From NCBI GenBank assembly GCA_017881265.1, contig JADGRA010000003.1:1-64000 (forward strand): a DNA stretch of 64,000 nt, given 5' to 3'. Within the stretch, counting starts at the first letter, position 1. Each line of letters opens with the position of its first letter. Positions 1 to 7,177 of this stretch are shown here, one piece after another. Position numbers and translations under genes: made by a program. The notes beneath the pieces were generated by a model. It saw nothing but the letters and a program-made list of their open reading frames with translations. It was not told where the DNA came from and searched no databases. This DNA is from Myxococcaceae bacterium. Lineage in GTDB: Bacteria > Myxococcota > Myxococcia > Myxococcales > Myxococcaceae.

Positions 1-2
1 AA

Positions 3-266
3 GCTCGGCCCCCCATTTGGGTGGCAGCGGCGCTGGTGGGTTTTTTTGCCGTCTTTCACGGGCACGCCCACGGCCGGGAGCTGCCTGCAGGGCAGAGTGC
101 GCTCCTCTACAGCATTGGCTTCGTCGTAGCTACGGGGTGCCTCCATGCCTCTGGCATCGGCATTGGCCTCGTTCACCGCTGGGGCTGGGGACGCCTCGCC
201 CTTCGCATTGCCGGCGCGGCGGTGGCCCTGGCGGGCTGCGGGTTTGTGTGGAGGGCGGCATGGTGA
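3..266 (+). CDS. HupE/UreJ-like membrane protein, 3' part only
   Basis: This is the C-terminal end of a small polytopic membrane protein whose start lies before the window. The reading frame is open from base 3 and ends at TGA 264-266. It shows an FHGHAHGREL motif, the His-rich signature of HupE/UreJ secondary transporters linked to nickel or cobalt uptake and hydrogenase or urease accessory loci. Two further hydrophobic segments follow. Its stop overlaps the ATG of the next gene (ATGGTGA), so the two are translationally coupled. The family is assigned from the motif and membrane pattern. The transported metal cannot be told from this fragment. Confidence 0.7.
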   Translation, partial: ARPPIWVAAALVGFFAVFHGHAHGRELPAGQSALLYSIGFVVATGCLHASGIGIGLVHRWGWGRLALRIAGAAVALAGCGFVWRAAW

Positions 267-865
267 ATTCGCACCGGCGCTTGGCCGCGAGCGTCGCAGT
301 CGTCCTTTTCTCCCCGGCCACTGCCCACGCGCACTTGGTCACCACCGGGCTTGGACCATTCTATGATGGCATCGGACATCTGCTGGCAAGCCCGGATGAC
401 CTGGTGCCCGTGCTGGCCATGGCTCTCCTCGCCGGGCTCAGCGGAAGACGGGCCGGGCGCTTGACGCTGTTCGTGCTTCCCCTGGCCTGGGCGGTGGGTG
501 GCCTCGCCGGCTACTGGCTCCACGACCCGCTCCTCCGCGGCACGCCCGCGGTGGTTTCGTTCCTGGCGCTCGGTATCCTCATCGCCTTAGGCCGCCAGCT
601 CCCGTCGGGCCTGGTCGCAACCCTAGCTGCGGCGCTGGGAATGGTGCACGGCTGGCTCAACGGAGCGGCCCTTGCCGCGGGGGGACGAGAAGCGCTCGGA
701 CTGGCCGGCATCGCTGCCGTCACGTTCGTGCTCGTCGCCCTGGTCGCAGCCGCCGTTGTCTCCCTGCGAAAGCCATGGATGCGCATCGTCGTCCGCGTGG
801 CAGGCAGTTGGGTCGCCGCCACCGGCTTGCTGATGCTTGGCTGGAGTCTCAGTGGGCGTGGTTGA
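260..865 (+). CDS. HupE/UreJ-like membrane protein
   Basis: This 201-residue protein begins at an ATG overlapping the stop of the preceding HupE-like gene. A signal-like N-terminus ends near residue 22 (ATAHAHL), followed by about six hydrophobic segments in the small-transporter pattern of HupE/UreJ, with a HGWLNGAAL stretch in the middle. The pair of coupled genes suggests two related subunits or tandem paralogues for metal uptake. No hydrogenase or urease gene is visible in the window. The last 60 codons recur as an isolated fragment near 16.6 kb with a handful of substitutions. Function is inferred from family resemblance only. Confidence 0.7.
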   Translation: MVNSHRRLAASVAVVLFSPATAHAHLVTTGLGPFYDGIGHLLASPDDLVPVLAMALLAGLSGRRAGRLTLFVLPLAWAVGGLAGYWLHDPLLRGTPAVVSFLALGILIALGRQLPSGLVATLAAALGMVHGWLNGAALAAGGREALGLAGIAAVTFVLVALVAAAVVSLRKPWMRIVVRVAGSWVAATGLLMLGWSLSGRG

Positions 866-895
866 TTGGAGGCCATCCGCTGATGGCGCTGCAAC

Positions 896-930
896 CCTTG
901 CGCGAGTTCAAATCTCTCCCGCACCTCGAA
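896..930 (+). other. tRNA 3'-end-like sequence, possible attachment remnant
   Basis: The stretch contains GAGTTCAAATCTC, which has the form of a tRNA T-arm, followed by CCCGCACC as in an acceptor 3' strand. No convincing anticodon or D arm, and no matching 5' acceptor strand, lies in the 80 bases before it. It is not a working tRNA. It could be the trace of an integration at a tRNA 3' end, or chance. It sits just past the hupE 3' end that is duplicated at 16.6 kb. Confidence 0.2.
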
Positions 931-1010
931 AGCCCCATCAATAATTCGAATGAGGAGCCGAGAGCGCTCGAAAGAAGTCGACCGGCGAAGGTCGGTTAAG
1001 CGGATGGGAC

Positions 1011-2099
1011 TTGGCAGAAGGATTTTCATTGGCAGCCAGTCGGCCACTGAGCACGGACACACTAAGCCTCGGCCACGGGGTGAAGGAGCCCCCGTCCTCA
1101 GGGCGGACGCAGTCGTGCGCCCGTCGAGCGAGCCAGGCGTCCGGCTTGCATCGAAAACACTTTCCAAAGAGGGATACGCTCGCCAGGGACCGGAGCGAAA
1201 TTCTTGCAAGCGCCCAAGCGGCGCGAGCTCGAATTGGCGAAGCGAAGGGAGAGGACATCAAGAACAGGACCGACGGCTCCATTCGGAAAGGGCCGCGTCG
1301 AAGCCCAACGCCGTCCCGGAGCTCGGCACTGGCTGCCCCTTTCCACTGCGGTCTTCCGAGGCGGAGACTGTATTCAGGCCAGCGTCTCCTTGCCGTCGCC
1401 GTGGTTCTCCTCGCCGCGAAGGCATGGAGCCAGGGGACTGGTTATTTCGGACCAGAGCAGCCGCTCCAAATCCGACCTGAAGTCGACATTTACTACCACG
1501 TCAGCGAGGACTTTCGCCTGCTCGGTAAGTTGGAAACAACTTTCATCCCGGCCGACTCAAACAGCACAGCGACCGTCGGGGCATTTGCCGATTGGATGAT
1601 TGCGGCCGTATTCCGGCCGCTCCTCAGTCCGGACCTTGCCAAATCGCGAGCTTTGAACCTGAGGCTTGGGCTCGAGTACGCAACCACCATCAATCCCGGA
1701 ACCCTCCAGCCCTCGCAAAGTGTCATTCTTCAGGAGGACGTTACACCACGGTACTTCCTGCCCTGGGACATCCTCATTGCGATCCGCAATCGGTTGCAGG
1801 AGCAATGGTCGCTCTCGAATGGTGACTCCTTCACGTTCAGGTACTTGGGGCGGCTTCAGTTCGAGCGCGAGTTCAACGTCAGCCAACAGTCGCTCACTCC
1901 CTTCGTCAACGCACAGCTTGCGTGGAGCAGCCCGCCGGCGATGTGGACTGAGTTCCGGATGGAAGCGGGCCTCCAGTACGGCTTCCACTGGTTTGGGAGG
2001 GGCCAGATTATCGAGGCAAACTTTTCGGTGGTCACCAAACTTGAGCCCAGTCACAGTTGGTCACCGGTGTTGGGATTCATCTGGTACATCTACTTTTGA
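1011..2099 (+). CDS. DUF2490-like outer-membrane beta-barrel protein
   Basis: The convincing part starts with a signal peptide core (LLAVAVVLLAAKAWSQ, near 1385-1435) and runs to a C-terminus ending in YIYF, an aromatic end typical of outer-membrane barrels. The alternating polar/aromatic strands and the RLGLEYATT, PRYFLPW and IAIRNRLQEQ blocks resemble DUF2490-type barrels. No ATG precedes the signal peptide. The frame is open back to a TTG at 1011 and a GTG at 1080, but the encoded Arg/Ser/Pro-rich leader does not look coding. The true start is therefore unknown, and a damaged 5' end is possible. It stands alone, and its role is unknown beyond an envelope location. Confidence 0.55.
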   Translation: MAEGFSLAASRPLSTDTLSLGHGVKEPPSSGRTQSCARRASQASGLHRKHFPKRDTLARDRSEILASAQAARARIGEAKGEDIKNRTDGSIRKGPRRSPTPSRSSALAAPFHCGLPRRRLYSGQRLLAVAVVLLAAKAWSQGTGYFGPEQPLQIRPEVDIYYHVSEDFRLLGKLETTFIPADSNSTATVGAFADWMIAAVFRPLLSPDLAKSRALNLRLGLEYATTINPGTLQPSQSVILQEDVTPRYFLPWDILIAIRNRLQEQWSLSNGDSFTFRYLGRLQFEREFNVSQQSLTPFVNAQLAWSSPPAMWTEFRMEAGLQYGFHWFGRGQIIEANFSVVTKLEPSHSWSPVLGFIWYIYF

Positions 2100-2106
2100 G
2101 CTGGAC

Positions 2107-2144
2107 ATCCCGCACCCCTTTGAAATCGGGCCACCCACAAGACC
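2107..2144 (+). repeat. Copy 1 of 38-bp repeat, likely IS3-type end relic
   Basis: These 38 bases match 4779-4816 at 34 positions, in the same orientation. Related sequence (CCCCTTGAAG then CCGGAC) also precedes the transposase fragment at 10468-10680. This points to relics of insertion-sequence left ends. No transposase remains next to this copy. The rest of the gap up to 2403 holds only a 5-bp-stem hairpin at 2159-2171 and no gene that I can support. Confidence 0.45.
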
Positions 2145-2403
2145 GGCTCGCTGAGAAAAGGCGAAGCGCCTCGTACCCCAATCGCGCTGGCCCTGGTCGC
2201 GTCGGTTTGAGCTTGACCTCTCTCGGTAGGCTTGATGAAGGGGTCAGACAGCTGCGGCCCTCGCTACGACCGCAAGGGGGTTCACAACACGATACTGCAA
2301 CCGGCGCCCCAAATAGTCGGACGCGGCACAAAACTACACGAGCGGTCAAAGCGTGCTAGCGCGCCCGTCCAGTCGGACGGCGAGGGATTCCAGAAGGACA
2401 ACC

Positions 2404-3111
2404 ATGAGAGAGAACATGAAAAAGACCATGTTGTTTTCGACAGTGCTGCTCGGCTCGCTTATCGCCGGGCTTGCTCAGGCGCAAGGCGGCGGAGGCATTC
2501 AACAGCACCTTGCCGCGCTCAAGAACATCATGACCGCGAGTCAGCAGGACTTGCGCACCTACCAGTGGGTGGAAACCACGACGGTGAGCGTGAACGGTGA
2601 GCAGAAGTCCTACAAGGAGGAGAGCTGCTACTACGGCGCCGACGGGTCAATCCAGAAGCTTCCCATCGCGTCGTCGGCTCCCCCGCCGAAGAAGCGTGGG
2701 TTTCGGGGGATGATTCAGAGTTCGGAGCAGTCGAGCATGACGGACACCATGAAGCAGGCCGTCGCCCTGGTGAAGAGCTACGTTCCCCCCAACACCTTCA
2801 AGCTCGACCAGGCAAAACAATCGGGCAACGTCAGCTTCGACATCATCCAGCCAGGCCAGGTCGTCCGCCTCAACTTCAAGAACTACAATCTCCCCGGCGA
2901 CGTGCTCAGCATCACGGTGAACATCCAGACGAATCGCATCCTCGAGTTGAACGTCTCGACGTACTTGGGTTCCCCTTCCACCCCCGTCACGATGGTTGCG
3001 CAGATGGGGACGCTGATGGATGGCTCGACCTACACTGCCAGGACCGAGCTCTCGCTCCCGTCGTCCAACCTCGAGGTCGACGTCACCAACACCGGCTACA
3101 GGAAGATGTGA
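2404..3111 (+). CDS. Secreted hypothetical protein
   Basis: A 235-residue protein whose ATG follows AGAAGGA at suitable spacing; a second ATG lies four codons further in (MKKTML). A classic signal peptide ends near AQA-QGGGG, so the product is exported. The mature part has a short Lys/Pro-rich linker (APPPKKRGFRG) and a C-terminal half with beta-like alternation (VVRLNFKNYNLPGDVLSITVN). I do not recognise the family. It has no lipobox or transmembrane segment after the signal, so it is probably periplasmic or secreted. It lies upstream of an outer-membrane channel gene, but about 400 bases of non-coding DNA separate them. Confidence 0.65.
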   Translation: MRENMKKTMLFSTVLLGSLIAGLAQAQGGGGIQQHLAALKNIMTASQQDLRTYQWVETTTVSVNGEQKSYKEESCYYGADGSIQKLPIASSAPPPKKRGFRGMIQSSEQSSMTDTMKQAVALVKSYVPPNTFKLDQAKQSGNVSFDIIQPGQVVRLNFKNYNLPGDVLSITVNIQTNRILELNVSTYLGSPSTPVTMVAQMGTLMDGSTYTARTELSLPSSNLEVDVTNTGYRKM

Positions 3112-3506
3112 GTAGCGCGCATTCTCAATGCGCTGGGGATGAGACAAACGTGCTCTCGCCGTCCGTTCCACCCATAGAGAGTGAGTTTTCCATTTCGTAA
3201 ATGCCGCATGCACCTACACCTATTCCTGCGTTGCCACCTGCGATGGTTCACCCTTCACGGGGTATGCGGGAGGTAATTTTAGCGAGAGTAGCGGTGCACG
3301 CCTGCGTTGCTGACCTCCAGGCAGCGGGGTGCATCTCACCCAAAGTGCCCGGCGTGCGCATGTGTACAAAACTAGACCTGGGCAACATTGTCGCGTGCTC
3401 AGCAAGTAGTACTGCACGCGCAAACCTGAAGGGGGGACAAATGAAGAAGTTTGTGGCAATTGCGCGCTCCGTCGAGGTTCACGCAGCAGAGGAGAGGATA
3501 CCCAAC
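3112..3506. other. Intergenic region without a supported gene
   Basis: An open frame extends back from the downstream outer-membrane protein through much of this stretch, with an ATG at 3441 preceded by AAGGGGGGA. The better start is at 3507, where a canonical signal peptide begins. I see no RNA gene, strong hairpin or repeat here. It probably carries the promoter of the downstream gene. Confidence 0.4.
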
Positions 3507-4352
3507 ATGCGCCTAGTGAGACCCGTGCTGCTCGCAGCTAGCCTTGCGTGGAGCACGCCCGTCTTTGCTGACGAGACGATGCCAAAGGGCGGGGCGTCCG
3601 GTGCAGCCCCAGAGAAGAGCGCAGAGCAGCTGGCTAAGGAGGCGCAAAACCCCGTCGCGGACATCTACTCCTTCCCATTCCAGGACAACATCGGACTTAA
3701 CTACGGGCCGAACAAGCAGGTTCAAAACGTTCTCAATTTTCAGCCCGTCATCCCCATTCATGCCGGACCGGTCAACATCATCGCCCGCACCATCATCCCG
3801 CTCGTCTCCAACCCGAGCGTCGTCGCGGGACAGGAGGGAGGCACGACCGGGCTGGGGGATATCAACTTCACTGCCTTCGTCTCGCCAGCCAACCCCGGTG
3901 CACTCATCTGGGGCGTCGGCCCTGTTGTCAGTTTCCCGACGGCGACTTCACCTCAAGTGGGTTCGCAATCAACGTGGGGCCTTGGACCCTCCGTTGTCCT
4001 CCTGACGATGCCGGGGCCGTGGGTGATTGGTTTGGTGTCGAACGTCGTATGGAGCGTCGCTGGGGATAGCGGGAACAGCTTCCTGTTTCAGTACTTCATC
4101 AACTACAACTTCGGTGAAGGCTGGTACGTCACGACGTCGCCCATCATCACGGCCGTCTGGAATTTGTCCAATTTGCCTTCTGGGTCAAGCGCGCAGTGGA
4201 CTGTTCCATTTGGTGCTGGCGTCGGGAAGCTCCAGAAATTCGGAAAAATCCCTCTTAACTTCTCGGTCCAAGCGTATTGGAACGCCGTCCATCCGGAAAA
4301 CATTCCCTCCGCTTCGTGGACCATTCGTTTGCAGGTCACCCTTCTCCTCTAA
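3507..4352 (+). CDS. Outer-membrane channel-like protein, paralogue of the gene at 48.2 kb
   Basis: A 281-residue protein with signal peptide MRLVRPVLLAASLAWSTPVFA; GGAGAGGA lies eight bases before the ATG. The mature region has the signature QNPVAD-x-PFQ, followed by NFQPVIPIHAG, ARTIIPL, GLGDINFTAF, WGVGP and QYFINYNFGEGWY. This is the family often mislabelled 'neuromedin U' in bacteria, related to Phenol_MetA_deg-type outer-membrane barrels. A clear paralogue, sharing each of these blocks, is encoded at 48179-49000. Its role is inferred to be an outer-membrane channel; the substrate is unknown. An upstream in-frame ATG at 3441 is less likely, since it would bury the signal peptide. Confidence 0.75.
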   Translation: MRLVRPVLLAASLAWSTPVFADETMPKGGASGAAPEKSAEQLAKEAQNPVADIYSFPFQDNIGLNYGPNKQVQNVLNFQPVIPIHAGPVNIIARTIIPLVSNPSVVAGQEGGTTGLGDINFTAFVSPANPGALIWGVGPVVSFPTATSPQVGSQSTWGLGPSVVLLTMPGPWVIGLVSNVVWSVAGDSGNSFLFQYFINYNFGEGWYVTTSPIITAVWNLSNLPSGSSAQWTVPFGAGVGKLQKFGKIPLNFSVQAYWNAVHPENIPSASWTIRLQVTLLL

Positions 4353-4651
4353 TGCTCTTCGGGTGGAGTGCGTTCAGCTCAAAGGAAGCGAGGAGCCCGG
4401 TGTTCTGAGCAAGGACGATGTGACAACTAGTGGCCGCGCGCGTATCAGCAACGCCATCCGCGTGAGCAAGGGCGATCGAAGCGTATCTTGCTTCGTCACT
4501 CGCCCTGTCGGACCAGTTGATCTCCGCTGGGCCATTTTCTGCGCCATTTGTGGACAGATGTACTCAAGCTCCTTGCGAAGGTGGGTCTCATGCGGCCCAG
4601 ATGAGCTGCAATCGAAGCTGGCATTATGCCCTCATGCTCCTGGCCATGAAC

Positions 4652-4668
4652 CACGTGATCACGTGATC
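4652..4668. promoter_or_regulatory. Nested palindromes CACGTGATCACGTG / GATCACGTGATC
   Basis: CACGTGATCACGTG (4652-4665) is a perfect 14-bp palindrome and overlaps GATCACGTGATC (4657-4668), itself a perfect 12-bp palindrome. Such dyads usually bind dimeric regulators. No start codon lies close downstream on either strand, so a target gene cannot be named; it may be an orphan of a decayed locus. Confidence 0.3.
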
Positions 4669-4778
4669 CTCGCCACCGCTGGCTGCGGGGCGGCTGAGCA
4701 GCGGGGGAGGGGGAGGCTAAGCGCGGCGGCGTAGGTTGTGCCTCGAAGATTGGCGAAGGACAGGTGACACCAGTAGGT

Positions 4779-4816
4779 ATCCCGCACCCCTCTGAAGTCG
4801 GACCACCAACAAGACC
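4779..4816 (+). repeat. Copy 2 of 38-bp repeat, likely IS3-type end relic
   Basis: This matches 2107-2144 at 34 of 38 positions in the same orientation. The spacing to a downstream ATGGCGAAG resembles the layout of an IS3-family left end and orfA start. The frame after that ATG is short and broken. The interpretation as an insertion-sequence relic is inference. Confidence 0.45.
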
Positions 4817-4919
4817 TCTGTATTTCGGTCGAAGAGGTGGTCATGGCGAAGCGAGAAGGAACAGACGACGGCTGTGCCTGGGGAGGTGAGCTTGGGTAGC
4901 TGTGGAGCAGAATTTTCTG

Positions 4920-5291
4920 CTAATCAGTGGCTGTCGCGTGTCGCTTCGGGCGCACGAGTTCTTCTGCGTCCTCCTCACTGAGCTTCTCGGTAGTCTTCTC
5001 GATCAGAATGGCCGCGAGTTGCATCGGCTCCAGGTTGGCGCCGCCGTGCTCACGAACCCTGGCAACGATCTCTTCGAGCTTCTTCAGGGTGCGGGGGGCA
5101 AGCGGCAGGAGGCGCCGCTCGGTCCAGGCGGGGTCCGTCCGCCTGCCGCCACCGGACGGGACGCGGAAGCGGCCCTCGATGTCCGTCAGGAGTTGCATAG
5201 CTCCGAAGTAGCCGCCCCCGGCGGTGACCTTCCCGCGCCGCTCCGCGCCGAGACCCTTGGCGATCTTGTCCATGTCGAGTTGTGTCTTCAT
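4920..5291 (-). CDS. Conserved-looking hypothetical protein, second gene of a two-gene module
   Basis: A 123-residue charged, soluble protein starting MKTQLDMDKIAKGLGAERRG. A Gly-rich block (GGGYFGAMQLL) is followed by an Arg/Pro segment (DPAWTERRLLPLAPRTLKK) and a helical C-terminus (EPMQLAAILIEKTTEKLSEE). The start lies three bases after the stop of the upstream frameshifted gene, so the two form an operon reading leftward from the palindrome at 5715-5732. I do not recognise the family. Small size, pairing and the upstream dyad would fit a toxin-antitoxin-like or regulatory module, but no toxin motif is visible. Confidence 0.6.
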   Translation of the reverse strand: MKTQLDMDKIAKGLGAERRGKVTAGGGYFGAMQLLTDIEGRFRVPSGGGRRTDPAWTERRLLPLAPRTLKKLEEIVARVREHGGANLEPMQLAAILIEKTTEKLSEEDAEELVRPKRHATATD

Positions 5292-5294
5292 CGT

Positions 5295-5710
5295 CTACTC
5301 CTTTCCGAAGTCGCGGATGGCGAAGTACTCGTCACCAACCACAAGGCCAATCTCTCCCTGCCGTGCCTCACGTCCCATCTTTCGGCAGAAGCTTCCAAGT
5401 TTGGCAAGGTTGGCGCCGCTCTGGATGTCGGCCGGCGTCGTGTAGCAGTGGACGACCACGGGCTCGTCCTTATAAGGGCGCCACCTCGCTCGTCGTCCCG
5501 CCAGATTCCCTTCGCCTTCGGATAGGCGGTCGCGCCGCCGAATACGCGCCCAAACATCTCCAGCGACGAGTCCACCCAACGTGGCTGGTCGATGGCGGCC
5601 ATACCGTCTCTTTCAACGCTCGGAACGAACAGAACCACGAGGACGCGTTTGCGTCCGCCGCTTAGCGCTTTCTTCCCGCCGCGGGATGGTTTCGCTCTCG
5701 TCTTGGCCAT
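5295..5710 (-). pseudogene. Frameshifted hypothetical gene, first gene of a two-gene module
   Basis: Reading starts at ATG 5710 with a Lys/Arg-rich N-terminus (MAKTRAKPSRGGKK) and a hydrophobic strand (RVLVVLFVPSV), and is sensible to about residue 77 (KGIWRDDERGG). Near 5475 the frame must shift. The continuing frame then gives KDEPVVVHCYTTPADI, LAKLGSFCRKMGREARQGEI and VVGDEYFAIRDFGKE before a stop at 5295. Without the shift, the tail becomes Ser/Arg/Thr-rich nonsense. A single-base indel, a sequencing error or programmed frameshifting would all explain this. The intact product would be about 137 residues, of unknown function. Confidence 0.6.
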
Positions 5711-5714
5711 CGAA

Positions 5715-5732
5715 ACGATCTATATAGATCGT
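5715..5732 (-). promoter_or_regulatory. 18-bp perfect palindrome operator, ACGATCTATATAGATCGT
   Basis: A perfect 18-bp dyad with an AT-rich centre lies 5-22 bases before the ATG at 5710 of the two-gene module on the minus strand. A dimeric repressor bound here would cover the ribosome-binding site or promoter. The position fits autoregulation by one of the two products, though that is inference. AT-rich symmetry this long stands out sharply in such GC-rich DNA. Confidence 0.6.
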
Positions 5733-5761
5733 GCGGGCTGGCTGTGCAACCGGGGCAAGCT

Positions 5762-5782
5762 GTGACGACAGCGCCCCATGGG
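5762..5782 (+). repeat. 21-bp direct repeat, copy A, beside GNAT gene
   Basis: This starts GTGACGACAGCGCCCCA and matches 6608-6628 at 20 of 21 positions, in direct orientation. The two copies lie 846 bases apart and enclose the GNAT acetyltransferase gene. A bulged hairpin (GGCG[G]TAACGC / GCGTTACGCC, 5807-5833) lies just inside this copy. The layout suggests a small mobile cassette or a duplication. The rest of 5733-6005 has no supported gene. Confidence 0.45.
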
Positions 5783-6005
5783 AGTATTTCCAGGGCCGCT
5801 GCTTCCGGCGGTAACGCACCCTGGCGTTACGCCGGGACAGGGGCTCGCTTTCCGGTCCGCCAACCCCTCGAAGTTGCCCGAACTCGGACGCTCCTGCACG
5901 CTCTCAGCCGATAGCGGATCTGCAAGGCAACGAATTGCCAAGACTAGGGTCTGCGGTTTGATTCCCGTGGCGGTGGTGCTGGCGTTGCTCCCGCCGCCTC
6001 CGGCG

Positions 6006-6566
6006 TCAGTCCAGTTCCTCGATGGGCTCCCTGAGCCGCGCATAGCTCCAAACGTTGGCGAGTTCTGTCGAGCCGGAATTCGGAAACGTTGCGTGGCGTG
6101 GGAGCAATCCCTCCAAGATGAAGCCGCTCTTCTCGAGCACGTGCCTAGACGCGGAATGTTCAATATGGCAAACGGCGTGAAGACGCGTCAGCGAGGGAAT
6201 CTGGAACGCGAGCGGAACGATCGACGCCAGCGCCTCGGTCGCGTAGCCGCAGCCCCAAGCATCCGTTGCAAAGACGTAGCCAACCTGAGCACACGCCCGC
6301 GACTCGAGAGCGAGGCCGCTGCCTCCCAGTAGTAGGCCTTCGATACTGAAAACCAGGTATGGGCCAGCTCCGTCAATAGACCAGGCCCGGTCACTCATTT
6401 CGAGAAAGGCCCTTGTGTCAGCAACGTTGCGATGGGTCGGCCAACTGAGGTAGCGGGTAACAGCCGGAATGCTGGCGTAGCGGCTGAAAATTGCTTCGGC
6501 GTCCCCGAGAGTCGGCCGCCGGAGCGTGAGCCGCGACGTCTCAACGCGTTCCGGAAGAAGTCCCAT
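6006..6566 (-). CDS. GNAT family N-acetyltransferase (RimJ/RimL-like)
   Basis: A 186-residue protein in the RimJ/RimL-type GNAT fold. The N-terminus VETSRLTLRRPTLGDAEAIF is the standard opening strand and helix. The acetyl-CoA-binding region reads GCGYATEALASIVPLAF, a variant of the Q/RxxGxG/A loop, and the terminal block NxxSxxVLEKSGF appears as EHSASRHVLEKSGFILEG. Length fits the family. It would acetylate an amino group of a protein or small molecule using acetyl-CoA; the target is unknown. The gene lies alone between two 21-bp direct repeats, which hints at acquisition as a unit. Confidence 0.85.
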   Translation of the reverse strand: MGLLPERVETSRLTLRRPTLGDAEAIFSRYASIPAVTRYLSWPTHRNVADTRAFLEMSDRAWSIDGAGPYLVFSIEGLLLGGSGLALESRACAQVGYVFATDAWGCGYATEALASIVPLAFQIPSLTRLHAVCHIEHSASRHVLEKSGFILEGLLPRHATFPNSGSTELANVWSYARLREPIEELD

Positions 6567-6607
6567 TCAGCGGCAGAGAGTAGCGACAGGTACTTTGACG
6601 TCAAGCG

Positions 6608-6628
6608 GTGACGACAGCGCCCCACGGG
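6608..6628 (+). repeat. 21-bp direct repeat, copy B, beside GNAT gene
   Basis: Second copy of the repeat at 5762-5782, with one mismatch (C for T near the end). It follows the 5' end of the acetyltransferase gene and precedes the toxin-antitoxin operon. Confidence 0.45.
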
Positions 6629-6700
6629 GGGGGGCAAATTGGTAAGCCGCGAGGTCAAAGCGGCCAGGCCGCTGGCATCCCGAATGGCATGTTGTTACCA

Positions 6701-6712
6701 TCTCATTTGAGA
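6701..6712 (+). promoter_or_regulatory. Possible operator of the toxin-antitoxin operon, TCTCATTTGAGA
   Basis: An inverted repeat (TCTCA-TT-TGAGA) lies 22 bases before the GTG of the antitoxin gene and just ahead of its ribosome-binding site. Antitoxins of the Xre/ParS class usually repress their own operon through such a dyad. The arms are short, so this is tentative. Confidence 0.35.
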
Positions 6713-6733
6713 CTTAACCCAGAGGAGGCGCAC

Positions 6734-7177
6734 GTGGACACCAAGCGGAGCCTGAATCCCCGGCCAGACGAGCGAACGGTTCTGGACGCCCTGGGGGTCC
6801 GGGGCGGGCGTGGGGACCTCATTGCTGTGTTGCGCGAAGGTCTTCCCTCGTCGGCTTTTCAGCGGGCCGCAGATCGCGCTGGACTGACGCGGGAGGAGTT
6901 GATTCGTGCCTTGCGCGTCGGACGCGCGAGCATCTTTCGCCGGCTCGCGTCGAAGCAACACCTCGCCCCGGATGATTCACAGAAGCTCGTCCGCCTTACT
7001 AGAGCTTCTCTTCTCGCGGAGCACGTCCTAGGGGGTCCTGTGCAGGCCCGCGCGTGGCTGCGCGAACCGGTGCCCGCTCTTGGCGGGGAGCGGCCCGTCG
7101 ACTTGCTCGACACGGACGAGGGTGCTCGCGCCGTCGAGGAGGCACTGCTTCGGATCGAATACGGTTTCTTCGCGTGA
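6734..7177 (+). CDS. Xre/MbcA/ParS-type antitoxin
   Basis: A 147-residue protein placed directly before a RES-domain toxin. The start chosen is GTG 6734, five bases after AGAGGAGG; an in-frame ATG at 6689 lacks such a site. The N-terminal half carries a helix-turn-helix-like region (LTREELIRALRVGRASIFRRL). The C-terminal half matches the ParS/DUF2384 toxin-binding domain (HVLGGPVQARAWLREPVPALGGERPVDLL in outline, ending in a short GFFA tail). It should neutralise the RES toxin and repress the operon. The last bases overlap the toxin start (GTGA), so the two are coupled. Pairing and domain order make this call firm. Confidence 0.85.
   Translation: MDTKRSLNPRPDERTVLDALGVRGGRGDLIAVLREGLPSSAFQRAADRAGLTREELIRALRVGRASIFRRLASKQHLAPDDSQKLVRLTRASLLAEHVLGGPVQARAWLREPVPALGGERPVDLLDTDEGARAVEEALLRIEYGFFA

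Larger units (their letters stand above)
4353..4919. other. Gene-poor stretch with palindrome and IS-end relic
   Basis: No open frame here has a recognisable product. It contains overlapping perfect palindromes at 4652-4668 and the second copy of the 38-bp repeat at 4779-4816. After the repeat comes a possible start of a lost transposase frame (GGTGGTC ATG GCG AAG, near 4840) that stops within about 20 codons. It looks like a degraded insertion site. Confidence 0.4.

Noticed and set aside
40-866. A single long reading frame from 17 to 865 as one protein
   Set aside because: The first 80 codons are a shadow of the preceding HupE-like frame; the ATG at 260 with a signal-like start is the real beginning.
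852-930. A complete tRNA gene ending at 930
   Set aside because: No 5' acceptor strand, D arm or anticodon arm can be fitted upstream; only the T-arm-like end is plausible.
5807-5833. Bulged hairpin near the GNAT gene as an integron attC site
   Set aside because: The arms pair well with one bulged G, but no GTTRRRY/RYYYAAC core boxes are present and no integrase gene is visible.
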